Positions 15,254-24,678 of a DNA stretch of 64,000 bases are shown one piece after another. The first letter of the stretch is position 1. Each line of letters begins with the position of its first letter. Both the position numbers and the translations under genes were made by a program. The notes below the pieces were generated by a model. It was not told the origin of the DNA, made no database searches, and was given only the letters and a program-made list of their open reading frames with translations. The DNA comes from Paracoccaceae bacterium (GTDB lineage: Bacteria > Pseudomonadota > Alphaproteobacteria > Rhodobacterales > Rhodobacteraceae): positions 1 to 64,000 of the forward strand of contig JAAXIY010000002.1 of the NCBI GenBank assembly GCA_012270125.1. Direction: 5' to 3'.

Positions 15254-16870
15254 TCAACTATTTCTTCTTTCATTTAAGTTTTTTAACCAGTCAGGGTCCA
15301 TTTCTGGTACCGATGAAAGTAATAGTTCTGTATAATCCGGATGAGGAGGACTAAACACATCTGCCTTAAGACCCTGCTCGACGACTTCACCTAGGTTCAT
15401 AACTACGACTTCATCTGATATGGCGCGTACAGTGGATATGTCGTGTGTGATGAATAAGTAGGTCAGATTTAATTCTTTTTGCAGTCGCATTAGGAGCTTA
15501 AGAATCCCTTCCTGCACAATTTGATCTAAGGCGGAAGTTACTTCATCACAAATTATGAACTTAGGATTTGCCGCTAGCGCTCTAGCTATACATATACGTT
15601 GTTTTTGACCACCTGACAGCTCACTGGGCAAACGATCTATGAATTGATCATCTAACTCAATCATATCTAAAAGTTCTAAAATGCGTTTTTCTTTTTCTCT
15701 GCCTTTCAAGTTTAAATAGAACTCCAGGGGTCTTCCAATTATTTCTCGGACTGTTTGTCTGGGATTCATGGCCGTATCTGCCATTTGGTAAATCATTTGG
15801 ATAATTCTTTTCTGTTCTTTGGTTCTATCTTCAAGGCGTTTTGGAAGAATTTGTCCATCAAATTTTATTTCGCCCGCCAATTGAGGTAACAGACCTGTTA
15901 TCACTCGCGCAGTTGTTGATTTTCCAGAGCCAGACTCTCCAACCACTGCAACAGTAGATCCTCTGGGCACAGAGATGTTTACATCATGTAAAACCTTAAA
16001 TTTTCCATAAGCCGCATCGATATTCTGAATTTCTAGAATAGGTTCTTGTACTTTTGCTGGCTTTTTTTCTAAAGATCGGACCGACCAAAGTGATTTTGTG
16101 TAATCCTGTTCGGGGGCGGTGAGCATTTTGCGAGTTTCTGCTTCTTCGATTTCATTGCCATACCTTAGCACCTTTATTACGTCTGCCATTTGTGCGACGA
16201 CAGCCAAATCGTGAGTTATATATATCGCAGCTGTGTTAAACTCTTCCACTATACTTTTCATAGCAGTCAGCACTTCGACTTGAGTTGTAACATCTAAAGC
16301 AGTCGTAGGTTCGTCAAATACTATGAGATCTGGTCTTGGTGACATGGCCATAGCCGTCATCACCCGTTGTAATTGTCCACCAGACACCTGGTGAGGATAG
16401 CGATCTCCTATGCTCTCTGGATTTGGAAGATTTAATGCTTCATACAGTCTTTTTGCGTCTTTTTTTGCATCACTTTCATTTTTTATTTTAAATCGTATGG
16501 CTGAGGCTGTCGTTTGATCAATTAAACGATGTGCAGGATTAAAAGATGCGGCTGCTGATTGAGCAACGTACGTCATCCTATTACCCCAATATTGCTGTTT
16601 AGCACTGTCATTAAGCTGCGCCAGATCAGTCCCGTCAAATATGATTTCCCCATCGGTTATTCTGCAACCTGGCTGAGTATACCCCATTGCCGCTAAACCA
16701 AGTGTGGATTTGCCAGCACCTGACTCCCCAATAAGGCCCATTACTTGCCCTCGCTTTAACGTAAGGTTTACGCCTTTTATGATAGGGTGCCACTGTTCGT
16801 CAGAAAAACCCTCTATCTTAAGGTTATTGATTTGGATAAGTGGGTCGGCTTTTTGATTTTTACTGCTCAT
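15254..16870 (-). CDS. Peptide/nickel-type ABC transporter, fused double ATP-binding protein (DppD-DppF)
   Basis: About 538 residues from the ATG at 16870 (SSKNQKADPLIQINNLKIEG). The protein holds two full nucleotide-binding domains. The first has Walker A GESGAGKST, signature VSGGQLQR and Walker B LIVFDEP; the second has GESGSGKST, LSGGQKQR and FIICDEV. This is the fused form of the DppD/DppF pair seen in many alphaproteobacteria. The start overlaps the end of the upstream permease gene by 11 bases, so they are translated as one operon. The end is about 100 bases from tRNA-Gln. Confidence 0.92.
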   Translation of the reverse strand: MSSKNQKADPLIQINNLKIEGFSDEQWHPIIKGVNLTLKRGQVMGLIGESGAGKSTLGLAAMGYTQPGCRITDGEIIFDGTDLAQLNDSAKQQYWGNRMTYVAQSAAASFNPAHRLIDQTTASAIRFKIKNESDAKKDAKRLYEALNLPNPESIGDRYPHQVSGGQLQRVMTAMAMSPRPDLIVFDEPTTALDVTTQVEVLTAMKSIVEEFNTAAIYITHDLAVVAQMADVIKVLRYGNEIEEAETRKMLTAPEQDYTKSLWSVRSLEKKPAKVQEPILEIQNIDAAYGKFKVLHDVNISVPRGSTVAVVGESGSGKSTTARVITGLLPQLAGEIKFDGQILPKRLEDRTKEQKRIIQMIYQMADTAMNPRQTVREIIGRPLEFYLNLKGREKEKRILELLDMIELDDQFIDRLPSELSGGQKQRICIARALAANPKFIICDEVTSALDQIVQEGILKLLMRLQKELNLTYLFITHDISTVRAISDEVVVMNLGEVVEQGLKADVFSPPHPDYTELLLSSVPEMDPDWLKNLNERRNS

Positions 16871-17780
16871 CGCGTATTCCACTTGTTTTGTGCAAAAACC
16901 AATCCACAACAAAATTTATAGCTACGGTAAGAAGTGCGATCGCGGCTGCTGGCAAAAGTGGCGTTAGGCCAGCTTTTAAATCATATTGGGCAAACATTAT
17001 CAAAGACGCATTATCACGAACCATCGATCCCCAGTCAGCAGTGGGCGGCTGTATTCCGACACCAAGGAAAGAAAGAGCTGCGATAGTTAGGAACACAAAA
17101 CAAAACCTTAGCCCAAACTCAGCAATTAAAGGCGGCATGATGTTTGGTAAAATTTCTTTTCGCATAATCCAGCCTAAACCCTCACCACGTAATTGGGCAG
17201 CTTCAACATAATCCATCACCACGACATTTACGGCGACAGCTCTTGTTAGGCGGAAGACGCGTGTGGAATCCAGTACGGCTATAATGATGATTAAATTAGT
17301 AACCGTTGATCCAAAAATTGATAATAAAACAAGTGCAAATATAAGGCTGGGAATTGCCATTAAAACATCGACAGCTCTACTCAGAAGTTGATCGATGTAT
17401 GATCGATTAATTGCTGCAGCAAGGCCTAGCGCTCCACCAATAAGGAAAGCTAATAATGTTGTGGCTACGGCTATTCCAACTGTATTACGAGCCCCGTATA
17501 TCATACGCGAAAATATATCACGCCCGATTTGATCAGTACCGAATATATGCTCTGAACTCCAAGCGGCATAAGGTTCTGGAAAAACTTCTGCTTCTCCGTA
17601 TGGAGCAAATATTGGTGCGAATATCGCTAAAACTGCGTATATGAATATTACCAAAAGTCCAAAGCGGGCCGTCCAGGGTGATTTTGATAATTCTATTTTT
17701 GCTCGCGCCCAAAAAGTCCGTTTTTCAAGAACGGAACCAACTTCACCAGCTGCCGAGTATGTATTTTTTTCTTGTGTCAT
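16860..17780 (-). CDS. Peptide/nickel-type ABC transporter permease, DppC-like
   Basis: A 306-residue inner membrane protein with an N-terminal OppC_N-type segment (WTARFGLLVIFIYAVLAIFAPIFAPY), HIFGTDQIGRDIFSRMIYGAR, several membrane helices and the EAA-loop for contact with the ATPase (DYVEAAQLRGEGLGWIMRKEILPNIMPP). It pairs with the DppB-like permease, whose stop overlaps its start by four bases, and with the fused ATPase downstream. Confidence 0.92.
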   Translation of the reverse strand: MTQEKNTYSAAGEVGSVLEKRTFWARAKIELSKSPWTARFGLLVIFIYAVLAIFAPIFAPYGEAEVFPEPYAAWSSEHIFGTDQIGRDIFSRMIYGARNTVGIAVATTLLAFLIGGALGLAAAINRSYIDQLLSRAVDVLMAIPSLIFALVLLSIFGSTVTNLIIIIAVLDSTRVFRLTRAVAVNVVVMDYVEAAQLRGEGLGWIMRKEILPNIMPPLIAEFGLRFCFVFLTIAALSFLGVGIQPPTADWGSMVRDNASLIMFAQYDLKAGLTPLLPAAAIALLTVAINFVVDWFLHKTSGIRDEQ

Positions 17781-18757
17781 TTTGGGTGAAGTAACCTAGG
17801 GTTTGTTATAATTCCGATTATATCAGCGATTAAATTTAATAAAATGTATGTGACGGCAAATATCAGGGCACATCCCTGCACAACCGGAATATCTCTGCTG
17901 GTGACGGCATCAACCATCAATTGACCAACTCCAGGATAAACAAATACAACTTCTACAACGACGACTCCAACAACCAAGTAGGCTAAGTTAAAAGCAATTA
18001 CCGTAGCAATAGGCGCCCAAGCATTGGGTAGGGCATGCTTAAGTATTACTTCGGTTTGTGATGCTCCCGATAATCTGGCCATTTGTATGTATGGGCTAGC
18101 CAAAAGATTAATAATCGCAGCTCGGGTCATTCTCATCATGTGCGCAACAATCACAAGTGTGAGTGTAAAGGCAGGCAGAGCACTTCTATATAATCGCTCG
18201 CTCAACGGAGTTGAGGCATCAACATTGGCAAGAGATGGGAATATTGGATAAAGAGATGCCAATAATAAAATCAAAATGTATGCTACGAAAAATTCAGGAA
18301 AAGATATCGTGGTTAATGTAGTTGTATTGATTGTTCGGTCATAAACAGAATTGCGATACAAAGCACTGGTGATGCCTAAAAACAGAGAAACTGGTACCGC
18401 AATAATTGCTGTAACACTAGCTAAGAACAGAGTATTCCAAAGGCGAGGAGCGATTAAGTCGATGACTTCTCTAGATCTATCTGTTCCAGATGCGTTACGG
18501 CCAGAAAAGGATGTCCCTAAGTCTCCTTGGATAGCACCGCCGACCCATTGCAGATATCTCACATAGGGAGGCTCATCTAAGCCTAACTCTCTCCTGAATG
18601 CCGCAACGGTTTCTTCAGTAGCGGCTTGCCCTAATATAGCTTGCCCAAAATCTCCTGGAAGCATTTCGATGGCGGAGAAGATAATAAGAGAAACGACAAA
18701 GAGTGTTGCTAGTCCCAAGCCAAGTCGCCCAAGAACAGTCTGTAAAACGGGATGCAC
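17777..18757 (-). CDS. Peptide/nickel-type ABC transporter permease, DppB-like
   Basis: A 326-residue inner membrane protein with the typical DppB start (LGRLGLGLATLFVVSLIIFSAIEMLPGDF), the LGLDEPPYVRYLQWV periplasmic segment, and the EAA loop ARLSGASQTEVILKHALPNAWAPIATV. Six membrane helices are expected. It is the first permease after the binding-protein gene, separated by 72 bases that hold a strong hairpin. Confidence 0.92.
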   Translation of the reverse strand: MHPVLQTVLGRLGLGLATLFVVSLIIFSAIEMLPGDFGQAILGQAATEETVAAFRRELGLDEPPYVRYLQWVGGAIQGDLGTSFSGRNASGTDRSREVIDLIAPRLWNTLFLASVTAIIAVPVSLFLGITSALYRNSVYDRTINTTTLTTISFPEFFVAYILILLLASLYPIFPSLANVDASTPLSERLYRSALPAFTLTLVIVAHMMRMTRAAIINLLASPYIQMARLSGASQTEVILKHALPNAWAPIATVIAFNLAYLVVGVVVVEVVFVYPGVGQLMVDAVTSRDIPVVQGCALIFAVTYILLNLIADIIGIITNPRLLHPK

Positions 18758-18784
18758 TTAATATAACCTTATTTGAAAAATAAA

Positions 18785-18809
18785 TATGGGCCCTAACAAA
18801 GGGCCCATA
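18785..18809 (-). terminator. Strong hairpin between binding-protein and permease genes
   Basis: TATGGGCCC and GGGCCCATA form a perfect 9-bp stem around a 7-base loop; on the minus strand a T-rich tail (TTTATTTTT) follows. It lies 20 bases after the binding-protein stop. It looks like an intrinsic terminator but sits inside the operon, so it probably lets most transcripts end after the binding-protein gene or protects their 3' end. Confidence 0.75.
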
Positions 18810-18829
18810 GATTTAGTTATTTTTTATAC

Positions 18830-20428
18830 TTAAGCGAACCACCAGCGTTCGACGCACTTAGCGCCGTCGCTATCCCAGTTAGCAGCGATATTTTCATCTG
18901 TTGCTATCGCTTTTGAGTTGGCGCTTACGTAGCTATTAAAGATCGGACATATTGTACCGCCATCATCGTATATTAGACGTTGGCACTCATAATATAGTTC
19001 TCGACGTTTATTGTCGTCTAACTCAGCCCGTGCTTCTTTAACTAGCTTGTTGAACTTAACTGCTGCATCAGTGGTCTTCCAAGCTGTATCATTCCACTCA
19101 GTATCATCAGTGTAGGCGGCAGAGAACATCCAATCTTCAGTTGGCCTTCCACCCCAGTAACATGCACACCATCCTTTGGCGTCATTGTTCCAAACGTTAG
19201 ACCAGTAGCCGTCCTTAGGCTCTCTAATGACTTCAATTTCCATACCAGCCTCGGCTGCGGAAGCTGCCATAAGTTGGGCAGCGTCAACTGCTCCAGCAAA
19301 AGCAGCGTCGGCTGCGGAGAGCTGAATTTTTCCTGAGTGCCCAGATTTTTTATAATGATAGGCAGCTTTATCCGCATCAAACTCCCTCTGCGGTAGCTCT
19401 GCATTATGGTATCTGTTTGCAGTAGAAATTGGGTGGTCGTTTCCGATCGCACCATAGCCTAATAAGATTTTATCAACTAATTCCTGACGCTTTATTGACC
19501 ACTTAAGCGCCATTCTGAGATCATAATTATCAAACGGTGCCACACTTAATCTCATTGGGAAGGTATAATGTGCTGTACCTGTAGCATCCCAAATGTAAAT
19601 ATCTTTATTTCGCTTGAAGAGATTAACTGTTTTCAAGTCTACCCGATCCATTGCGTCAATATCGCCTGATGTTAGGGCGTTTTGCCGCGCGGTTGGATCA
19701 ATAATTGAGATCAATTCTACTTCGTCAAAATGGGCTTTTCCTTCTTTCCAATAGTTTGGATTCTTCTTCAGGACCGATTTTACGCCTGGTTCGAACGATT
19801 GAAGAATATAACCGCCAGTACCCACGCCTGAAGCCATATCTCCTGCAGGTCTAATTGATATGTGGTAATCACTCACAATAAATGGAAAGTCTGCATTAGG
19901 ATTTTCTAATTCAAAAATTACTTTATTCTTTCCATCTGCTTTTAAGGATTTAACCTGAGTCAGAAGACCCTTCGCTGCAGATGTTGAGTCTTCTCCCATG
20001 TGGTGATTGTAGCTTGCCACTACATCTTCGGAAGTCATTGTTTTTCCATTATGGAATTCAACCCCCTGTCTAAGATTGAAAACCCACTTTTGAGCATCAT
20101 CAGACTCAAAGCTTTCAGCCAACTCTGGTATAAGTTCACCAGTGTTGCTCACTTCAGTTAGATGGTTTCCGAAAGTATATCCATTAACGAGAGTGAAGTG
20201 GTTTTCCGAAGTTGCCGAGTCCAACGTATCTGTTGTGGATCCATGGCCAAGGCCCATACGAAAACGGCCACCACTTTTTGGTGTAGATGCAGCTACTTGA
20301 CCAGCAAGTGACAATGCTGAAGGTAACGCTACACCAGTTGCAAGTAGTGATCTTACAAAAGTTCGCCGATCAATTTGGCCGCTTCTGTATTTGAGCTCTT
20401 GCATGGCTCTATACTCTAATTTACTCAT
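18830..20428 (-). CDS. Peptide/nickel-type ABC transporter substrate-binding protein (SBP_bac_5)
   Basis: About 532 residues from the ATG at 20428, preceded at some distance by CAGGGAG; an ATG at 20470 is also in frame. The signal sequence has a twin-arginine motif (IDRRTFVRSLLATGVALPSALSLAGQVAAS), so Tat export is likely, as is common for this subfamily in Rhodobacterales. The mature protein follows the family 5 pattern (LAESFESDDAQKWVFNLRQGVEFHNGKTMTSEDVVASYNHHM). The ligand is not predictable, but the CocE-like hydrolase gene immediately upstream suggests peptides or acylated amines and esters. Confidence 0.92.
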   Translation of the reverse strand: MSKLEYRAMQELKYRSGQIDRRTFVRSLLATGVALPSALSLAGQVAASTPKSGGRFRMGLGHGSTTDTLDSATSENHFTLVNGYTFGNHLTEVSNTGELIPELAESFESDDAQKWVFNLRQGVEFHNGKTMTSEDVVASYNHHMGEDSTSAAKGLLTQVKSLKADGKNKVIFELENPNADFPFIVSDYHISIRPAGDMASGVGTGGYILQSFEPGVKSVLKKNPNYWKEGKAHFDEVELISIIDPTARQNALTSGDIDAMDRVDLKTVNLFKRNKDIYIWDATGTAHYTFPMRLSVAPFDNYDLRMALKWSIKRQELVDKILLGYGAIGNDHPISTANRYHNAELPQREFDADKAAYHYKKSGHSGKIQLSAADAAFAGAVDAAQLMAASAAEAGMEIEVIREPKDGYWSNVWNNDAKGWCACYWGGRPTEDWMFSAAYTDDTEWNDTAWKTTDAAVKFNKLVKEARAELDDNKRRELYYECQRLIYDDGGTICPIFNSYVSANSKAIATDENIAANWDSDGAKCVERWWFA

Positions 20429-20545
20429 GTTATTTACGACTCCCTGTGTGTTATCGTTATATCTCTTCAATCATGCAAAATGGTTGAACCAAAAAGCAAG
20501 TGAAATTTAACTTTTTTGTTGTTTTCAGGACAAATTTTTTCTGAA

Positions 20546-22537
20546 TTAGTGTGAATCTCGACTTATGGTTTCTGATATTTCCTTCTCGAAGAATAGTATT
20601 TCATTCTCATAGGCTTCCAGTTTTGCGTAAATATAGAAATTCTCTGCGTCACTGTTCATCTTGGCATATGTTTCTGTGCGTGTTTTCCATGCTCCGCGAC
20701 TTCTCTCTTCTGTCCAGTGAGTTTTGCCTTCAGCTGAGAGAGGATCATCGGGATGAATTGACCACCATTCTCTTGCTATAGATCCAATTTCTAGATCATG
20801 TTTCAAGTCGCGAACTAATCCAAAGTCATCGATGATTTCTAATATTGAGCCATCTGATCCAATATCGCGAGTTATTTTTCTAGAGTTTGAAGCTTCTCTT
20901 AGTGTTTCAGTTTTCCAAGGTTCGTCTGTCTTTTCTGGTAAAAAATTGCGCGTGTTTTCAATACTGCCGTTGATAACAGGTATTTCAATGCTTCCTTCAA
21001 CAATCTCAATTTCACTTTTATCTGGTGTAGGCCATAAAAGTGGCCAATATGAATTTGAAATAGATAGTCTAATTTTATGACCTTTAAAAATGCGATAGGC
21101 TATCTGATCTAAATCAAAGACAATTGAAATAGTTTCACCCTTTTGAAGGCGTCTTGGCGTATCATGACCGTCAACATGTCCAAGATTAAAAACTCCATAG
21201 GTTATTCTTGTTGATGCCCCATCGGGGTGGATATGATTCAATCGAACTGCAATTTGGGCAGTACAAGTCGATGATTTCAGTTTCAATTTTACTTTTGGAG
21301 CTCCCACGATGTCTAATTGGTTGCTCAATTCGCCGGTTGTAAAGCAAGCGGACTGTGCATCGTCTATGCGTTGATCGCCAGGCAGCTCAGGGCCAAGCCA
21401 AATTGCACAGTATTCTCCACTATCAAGTCCGCATGTTTGTGGTGATGATATCATTTTATTTATATTAGTTTTTTCTTCTGCCAATTCTGATTTATCATTT
21501 AGATACAATGTTTTGTTTGAAGATTGTTTTGGCCAATCTTGAAAGCTAATCCACTGACCGTTTCTGTACTTATAAGAAGTCTTAGGCTTGACACCATCCA
21601 TGAGATAAACTGTGTATGCTGGATCGTCTTCAACTCCTGTATTTTTGTTTTTAAGCCAACGGTCCCACCATCTTAATGCTTCATGTAAAAAATCAATTCT
21701 TGGTCCTGGGACTGCGAAGTGTGGATATTTATGTACCCACGGACCTACTATGCCTTTAACGGGACAAGATAAATTTTCAACAAGATGTGATACTGTATTC
21801 TTATAAGCATCTCCCCATCCACCAATTGCTAAAGTAGCCGCTTTAATTTTTGAATAATCTTCACAGACGGATCCATGTTTCCAATAATCATCTCTCCTTT
21901 GATGTTTAAGCCACTCAATAGGAAGAAACGGTTCAGCCTCTAATCTCTCTCGCCACATATCTCTCCAAGAATCGCCCACCAAATCAGGGTCTGGCGGTCG
22001 TGAAGAGTAGGCCCACATGGTCGAGCCCCAACCAAGATTTTCATTTAATAAACATCCACCCTTATAGTGAATATCATCTGCGTACCTATCCACTGTAGAG
22101 CATAAAGTGATGATAGCTTTCAGTGGCTTAGGTTGAAGAGCTGCAACTTGAAGGGCATTGAAGCCACCCCAGCTTATCCCCATCATGCCAACAGTTCCTG
22201 AACACCATGGTTGTTTTGCTAACCAATTAATTACTTCCACGGCATCACTTAATTCCTGTGGTGTGTATTCGTCTGCCATGGTTCCTTGGCTATCGCCATT
22301 ACCTCGAATATCTACACGAACAGACGCATAGCCGTTTTTTGCAAAATATGGGTGGGTTAATTCATCTCTTGCAATTGTACCGTCTCGTTTCCGGTATGGT
22401 AAATACTCTAGTATTACGGGCACCGGAGAGTCATAGGCATTTTCTGGCATCCAAGTACGAGCAGATAGTCTACAGCCATCGGATAAGATAATCCCTAAAT
22501 TGTCATCTACTTTTATTTTTTTAAGGTTTTCTTTCAC
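20546..22537 (-). CDS. CocE/NonD family (S15, X-Pro dipeptidyl-peptidase-like) hydrolase
   Basis: The 663-residue protein has an alpha/beta-hydrolase core. The nucleophile S122 lies in GISWGG, and the oxyanion-side text EYLPYRKRDGTI and VRVDIRGNGDSQG precedes it. A C-terminal jelly-roll domain (FTTGELSNQLDIVGAPKVKLKLKSS onward) is found in cocaine esterase and X-Pro peptidases. There is no signal peptide, so it should act in the cytoplasm. It lies 118 bases upstream of the ABC binding-protein gene on the same strand, and import by that transporter followed by cleavage here is the simplest reading (inference). The substrate is unknown. Confidence 0.88.
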   Translation of the reverse strand: MKENLKKIKVDDNLGIILSDGCRLSARTWMPENAYDSPVPVILEYLPYRKRDGTIARDELTHPYFAKNGYASVRVDIRGNGDSQGTMADEYTPQELSDAVEVINWLAKQPWCSGTVGMMGISWGGFNALQVAALQPKPLKAIITLCSTVDRYADDIHYKGGCLLNENLGWGSTMWAYSSRPPDPDLVGDSWRDMWRERLEAEPFLPIEWLKHQRRDDYWKHGSVCEDYSKIKAATLAIGGWGDAYKNTVSHLVENLSCPVKGIVGPWVHKYPHFAVPGPRIDFLHEALRWWDRWLKNKNTGVEDDPAYTVYLMDGVKPKTSYKYRNGQWISFQDWPKQSSNKTLYLNDKSELAEEKTNINKMISSPQTCGLDSGEYCAIWLGPELPGDQRIDDAQSACFTTGELSNQLDIVGAPKVKLKLKSSTCTAQIAVRLNHIHPDGASTRITYGVFNLGHVDGHDTPRRLQKGETISIVFDLDQIAYRIFKGHKIRLSISNSYWPLLWPTPDKSEIEIVEGSIEIPVINGSIENTRNFLPEKTDEPWKTETLREASNSRKITRDIGSDGSILEIIDDFGLVRDLKHDLEIGSIAREWWSIHPDDPLSAEGKTHWTEERSRGAWKTRTETYAKMNSDAENFYIYAKLEAYENEILFFEKEISETISRDSH

Positions 22538-22620
22538 TGCTGATGCTCTAAATTTGTGAACAATGTATATCTCTATAGTAACGAAAGTTTTGCAAATACC
22601 TATATTAAGTTGAGGATCTT

Positions 22621-23508
22621 TTGAAAATAATTGCTTTAAGTACTTTCGCTGTAATTTTAATATTGGCGTTTTCAGTAATAACTTCAGAAAACATACCGGA
22701 GTTTTCTTCTGTTGAGAATTATCAAGGCAGTTTAAAAAAGGGCGAATATATTTTTAATGCATCAGGTTGTGCCAGTTGTCATTCTAGTCCAGACACCACA
22801 GACGAAGAGAAGTTAGTACTGACAGGTGGTCGTGCCTTTCCGTCTCCATTTGGTACATTCTACGCGCCAAATATTTCGATGGATAAAGTACATGGGATAG
22901 GTGCTTGGTCTGAGAAAGATTTTGTAAATGCGGTACGTCATGGAGTTTCGCCGGAAGGAAAACATTACTACCCATCTTTTCCCTATACTGCATATGCTAA
23001 TATGACAGATCAAGATATTGCAGATCTATGGGTATATTTTAGATCCATTCCAGAAAGTTCCAAACCGTCAATTGATCATGATCTTCCAATTTACATTCGT
23101 TGGAGGAGGCCCGTAGCATTTTGGAAATTATTGAATAATTCTGAGCCTACCGTAAAATTAATTTCTTCAGATCCGACGGTTGAAAGGGGTGCATATTTAG
23201 TAGAAACACTTGCTCATTGTGGTGAGTGTCACACATCAAGAAACCTTATTGGTGGTTTACAATATGAATATTGGCTTGGTGGGGCAAAGAACCCCGCTGG
23301 AAAAGGGATAATACCAAACATTACCCCAGCAAAATTACACTGGAGTGAGGCGGAAATAGTTGAATATTTAACGAGTGGGTTCACTCCAGATTTTGATGTG
23401 GCAGGTGGACATATGGTTGATGTTATAAAAAATACATCTAGGCTTACAGAAGAAGATAGGCTTTCAATAGCTAAATATTTGAAAGCTATACCAGGCGTGA
23501 AAAAATAA
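22621..23508 (+). CDS. Diheme cytochrome c
   Basis: A 295-residue exported protein starting with TTG at 22621 behind TTGAGGAT. A signal peptide or N-terminal anchor (KIIALSTFAVILILAFSVI) leads to two cytochrome c domains with heme motifs CASCH (50-54) and CGECH (200-204). The surrounding text (GGRAFPSPFGTFYAPNISMD, DLWVYFRSIP) matches the cytochrome subunits that accept electrons from membrane alcohol, aldehyde or sugar dehydrogenases. No such dehydrogenase is beside it. It is divergent from the CocE gene and ends 50 bases before tRNA-Arg. Confidence 0.88.
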   Translation: MKIIALSTFAVILILAFSVITSENIPEFSSVENYQGSLKKGEYIFNASGCASCHSSPDTTDEEKLVLTGGRAFPSPFGTFYAPNISMDKVHGIGAWSEKDFVNAVRHGVSPEGKHYYPSFPYTAYANMTDQDIADLWVYFRSIPESSKPSIDHDLPIYIRWRRPVAFWKLLNNSEPTVKLISSDPTVERGAYLVETLAHCGECHTSRNLIGGLQYEYWLGGAKNPAGKGIIPNITPAKLHWSEAEIVEYLTSGFTPDFDVAGGHMVDVIKNTSRLTEEDRLSIAKYLKAIPGVKK

Positions 23509-23558
23509 TTTTATTTTACCTTTGAACTTAGCTGTTTTTAGCTTTAGAGAGGCCGTGT

Positions 23559-23635
23559 GGCTCCTTAGCTCAACTGGATAGAGCAGCCGACTTCTAATCG
23601 GCAGGTTGAGGGTTCGAGTCCTTCAGGGGCCGCCA
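23559..23635 (+). tRNA. tRNA-Arg (anticodon TCT)
   Basis: Cloverleaf with acceptor GGCTCCT/AGGGGCC (one G-T pair), D-arm GCTC...GAGC, anticodon stem GCCGA/TCGGC with loop CTTCTAA (anticodon TCT), T-arm GAGGG-TTCGAGT-CCTTC, discriminator G and encoded CCA. It reads AGA/AGG codons. Confidence 0.97.
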
Positions 23636-23650
23636 CTAACACAGTGTCCT

Positions 23651-24649
23651 TTAAATTTTGGTTCTACTGAATTTAAGTCTCGTGTGATGTTTATACTTAT
23701 CACCTGGCTGCAATAAAGGATTAGGAAAGTCTATTTGATTTGGTGCGTCTGGCCAAATTTGTGGTTCAAGAGCAATTCCGGCGAATTCTCTATATGGATA
23801 TTTACCCCAGATTTTTTCATTTCCACTATTTAACCCTTTGCCTGTATAGACCTGAAGACCAGGTTCGGTTGAAAATAGTTCAAGCGAAATGTTTTTTGCA
23901 GTAACAAAGGCGTTTCTTCTCAGATTTTGCCTAGTATTTGAAATACAAAAATTATGATCAACCTCAATTGGGTTGCCGTTGTTATTTAATGTCCGACCAG
24001 TTTTGAAGTCTAAATCTAAATCTTTCGCAAAAATGGGCCCAGAAATTGGTATTCCATTTTCATCAACCGGAAGCACCTTATCACATTCCACCATCAATTG
24101 GTGGTTTGCTATGTTTTTTGTACCATCCAAATTAAAGTAACTGTGATTAGTAAAATTACATAATGTTGTTTTGTCTGTGCTTGCTTCTATAACAATATCA
24201 ATTGTAGATTGGGCTACTTTGTAAGTGGTTTCAACCGTTAGGTTTCCTGGGAATCCCATGTGCCCGTCTGGAAGTTTGTCAAGAAATGTCACCATAGATT
24301 TATTGTACTGAACAATTTTCCAATTCCTAACAGCTGATCCGTCTGACCCTCCATGCAAAGTGTGAGTTTTGTTTTGGTTCTTATCAAAGGAATAAATTTT
24401 GCCCTCAATGGTTGCTGTTCCGTTAGCAATTCTGTTGGCATATCTGCCAACTATAGCGCCTAATTTGCCCGAATTTTCGAAATAAGGCTCCAATTTTGGA
24501 TATCCAAGTACCAGAGGATGTTTTATATTTTTCATTCGGAGATCCTGAATGATGGCACCCAAACTTAGCACTTTAAGCTGAAGGTCATTACTTTCGAGAG
24601 TGATTTGGAAAACATCGTCTCCATTGGGCATTTTTCCATATACAAACAT
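23651..24649 (-). CDS. galM: Aldose 1-epimerase (galactose mutarotase)
   Basis: A 332-residue GalM-type protein with LGAIIQDLRMK, GAIVGRYANRIANG, the catalytic His in TLHGGSDG, NFTNHSYFNLDGT, and the catalytic Glu in FAGIALEPQIWPDAPN. It speeds the alpha/beta exchange of aldoses, giving the beta-galactose that the dehydrogenase uses. It is the last gene of the five-gene sugar operon, 29 bases after the lactonase. It ends 16 bases from tRNA-Arg. Confidence 0.92.
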   Translation of the reverse strand: MFVYGKMPNGDDVFQITLESNDLQLKVLSLGAIIQDLRMKNIKHPLVLGYPKLEPYFENSGKLGAIVGRYANRIANGTATIEGKIYSFDKNQNKTHTLHGGSDGSAVRNWKIVQYNKSMVTFLDKLPDGHMGFPGNLTVETTYKVAQSTIDIVIEASTDKTTLCNFTNHSYFNLDGTKNIANHQLMVECDKVLPVDENGIPISGPIFAKDLDLDFKTGRTLNNNGNPIEVDHNFCISNTRQNLRRNAFVTAKNISLELFSTEPGLQVYTGKGLNSGNEKIWGKYPYREFAGIALEPQIWPDAPNQIDFPNPLLQPGDKYKHHTRLKFSRTKI

Positions 24650-24678
24650 AAGTTTTGCCTAGTTTCGTAAATCTATTT

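Noticed and set aside
19042-19455. 137-residue minus frame
   Set aside because: A different frame of the binding-protein gene, which is complete in its own frame.
23509-23558. AGCT...AGCT text before tRNA-Arg as a terminator
   Set aside because: The arms are only four bases and self-complementary, so no stable hairpin is supported.
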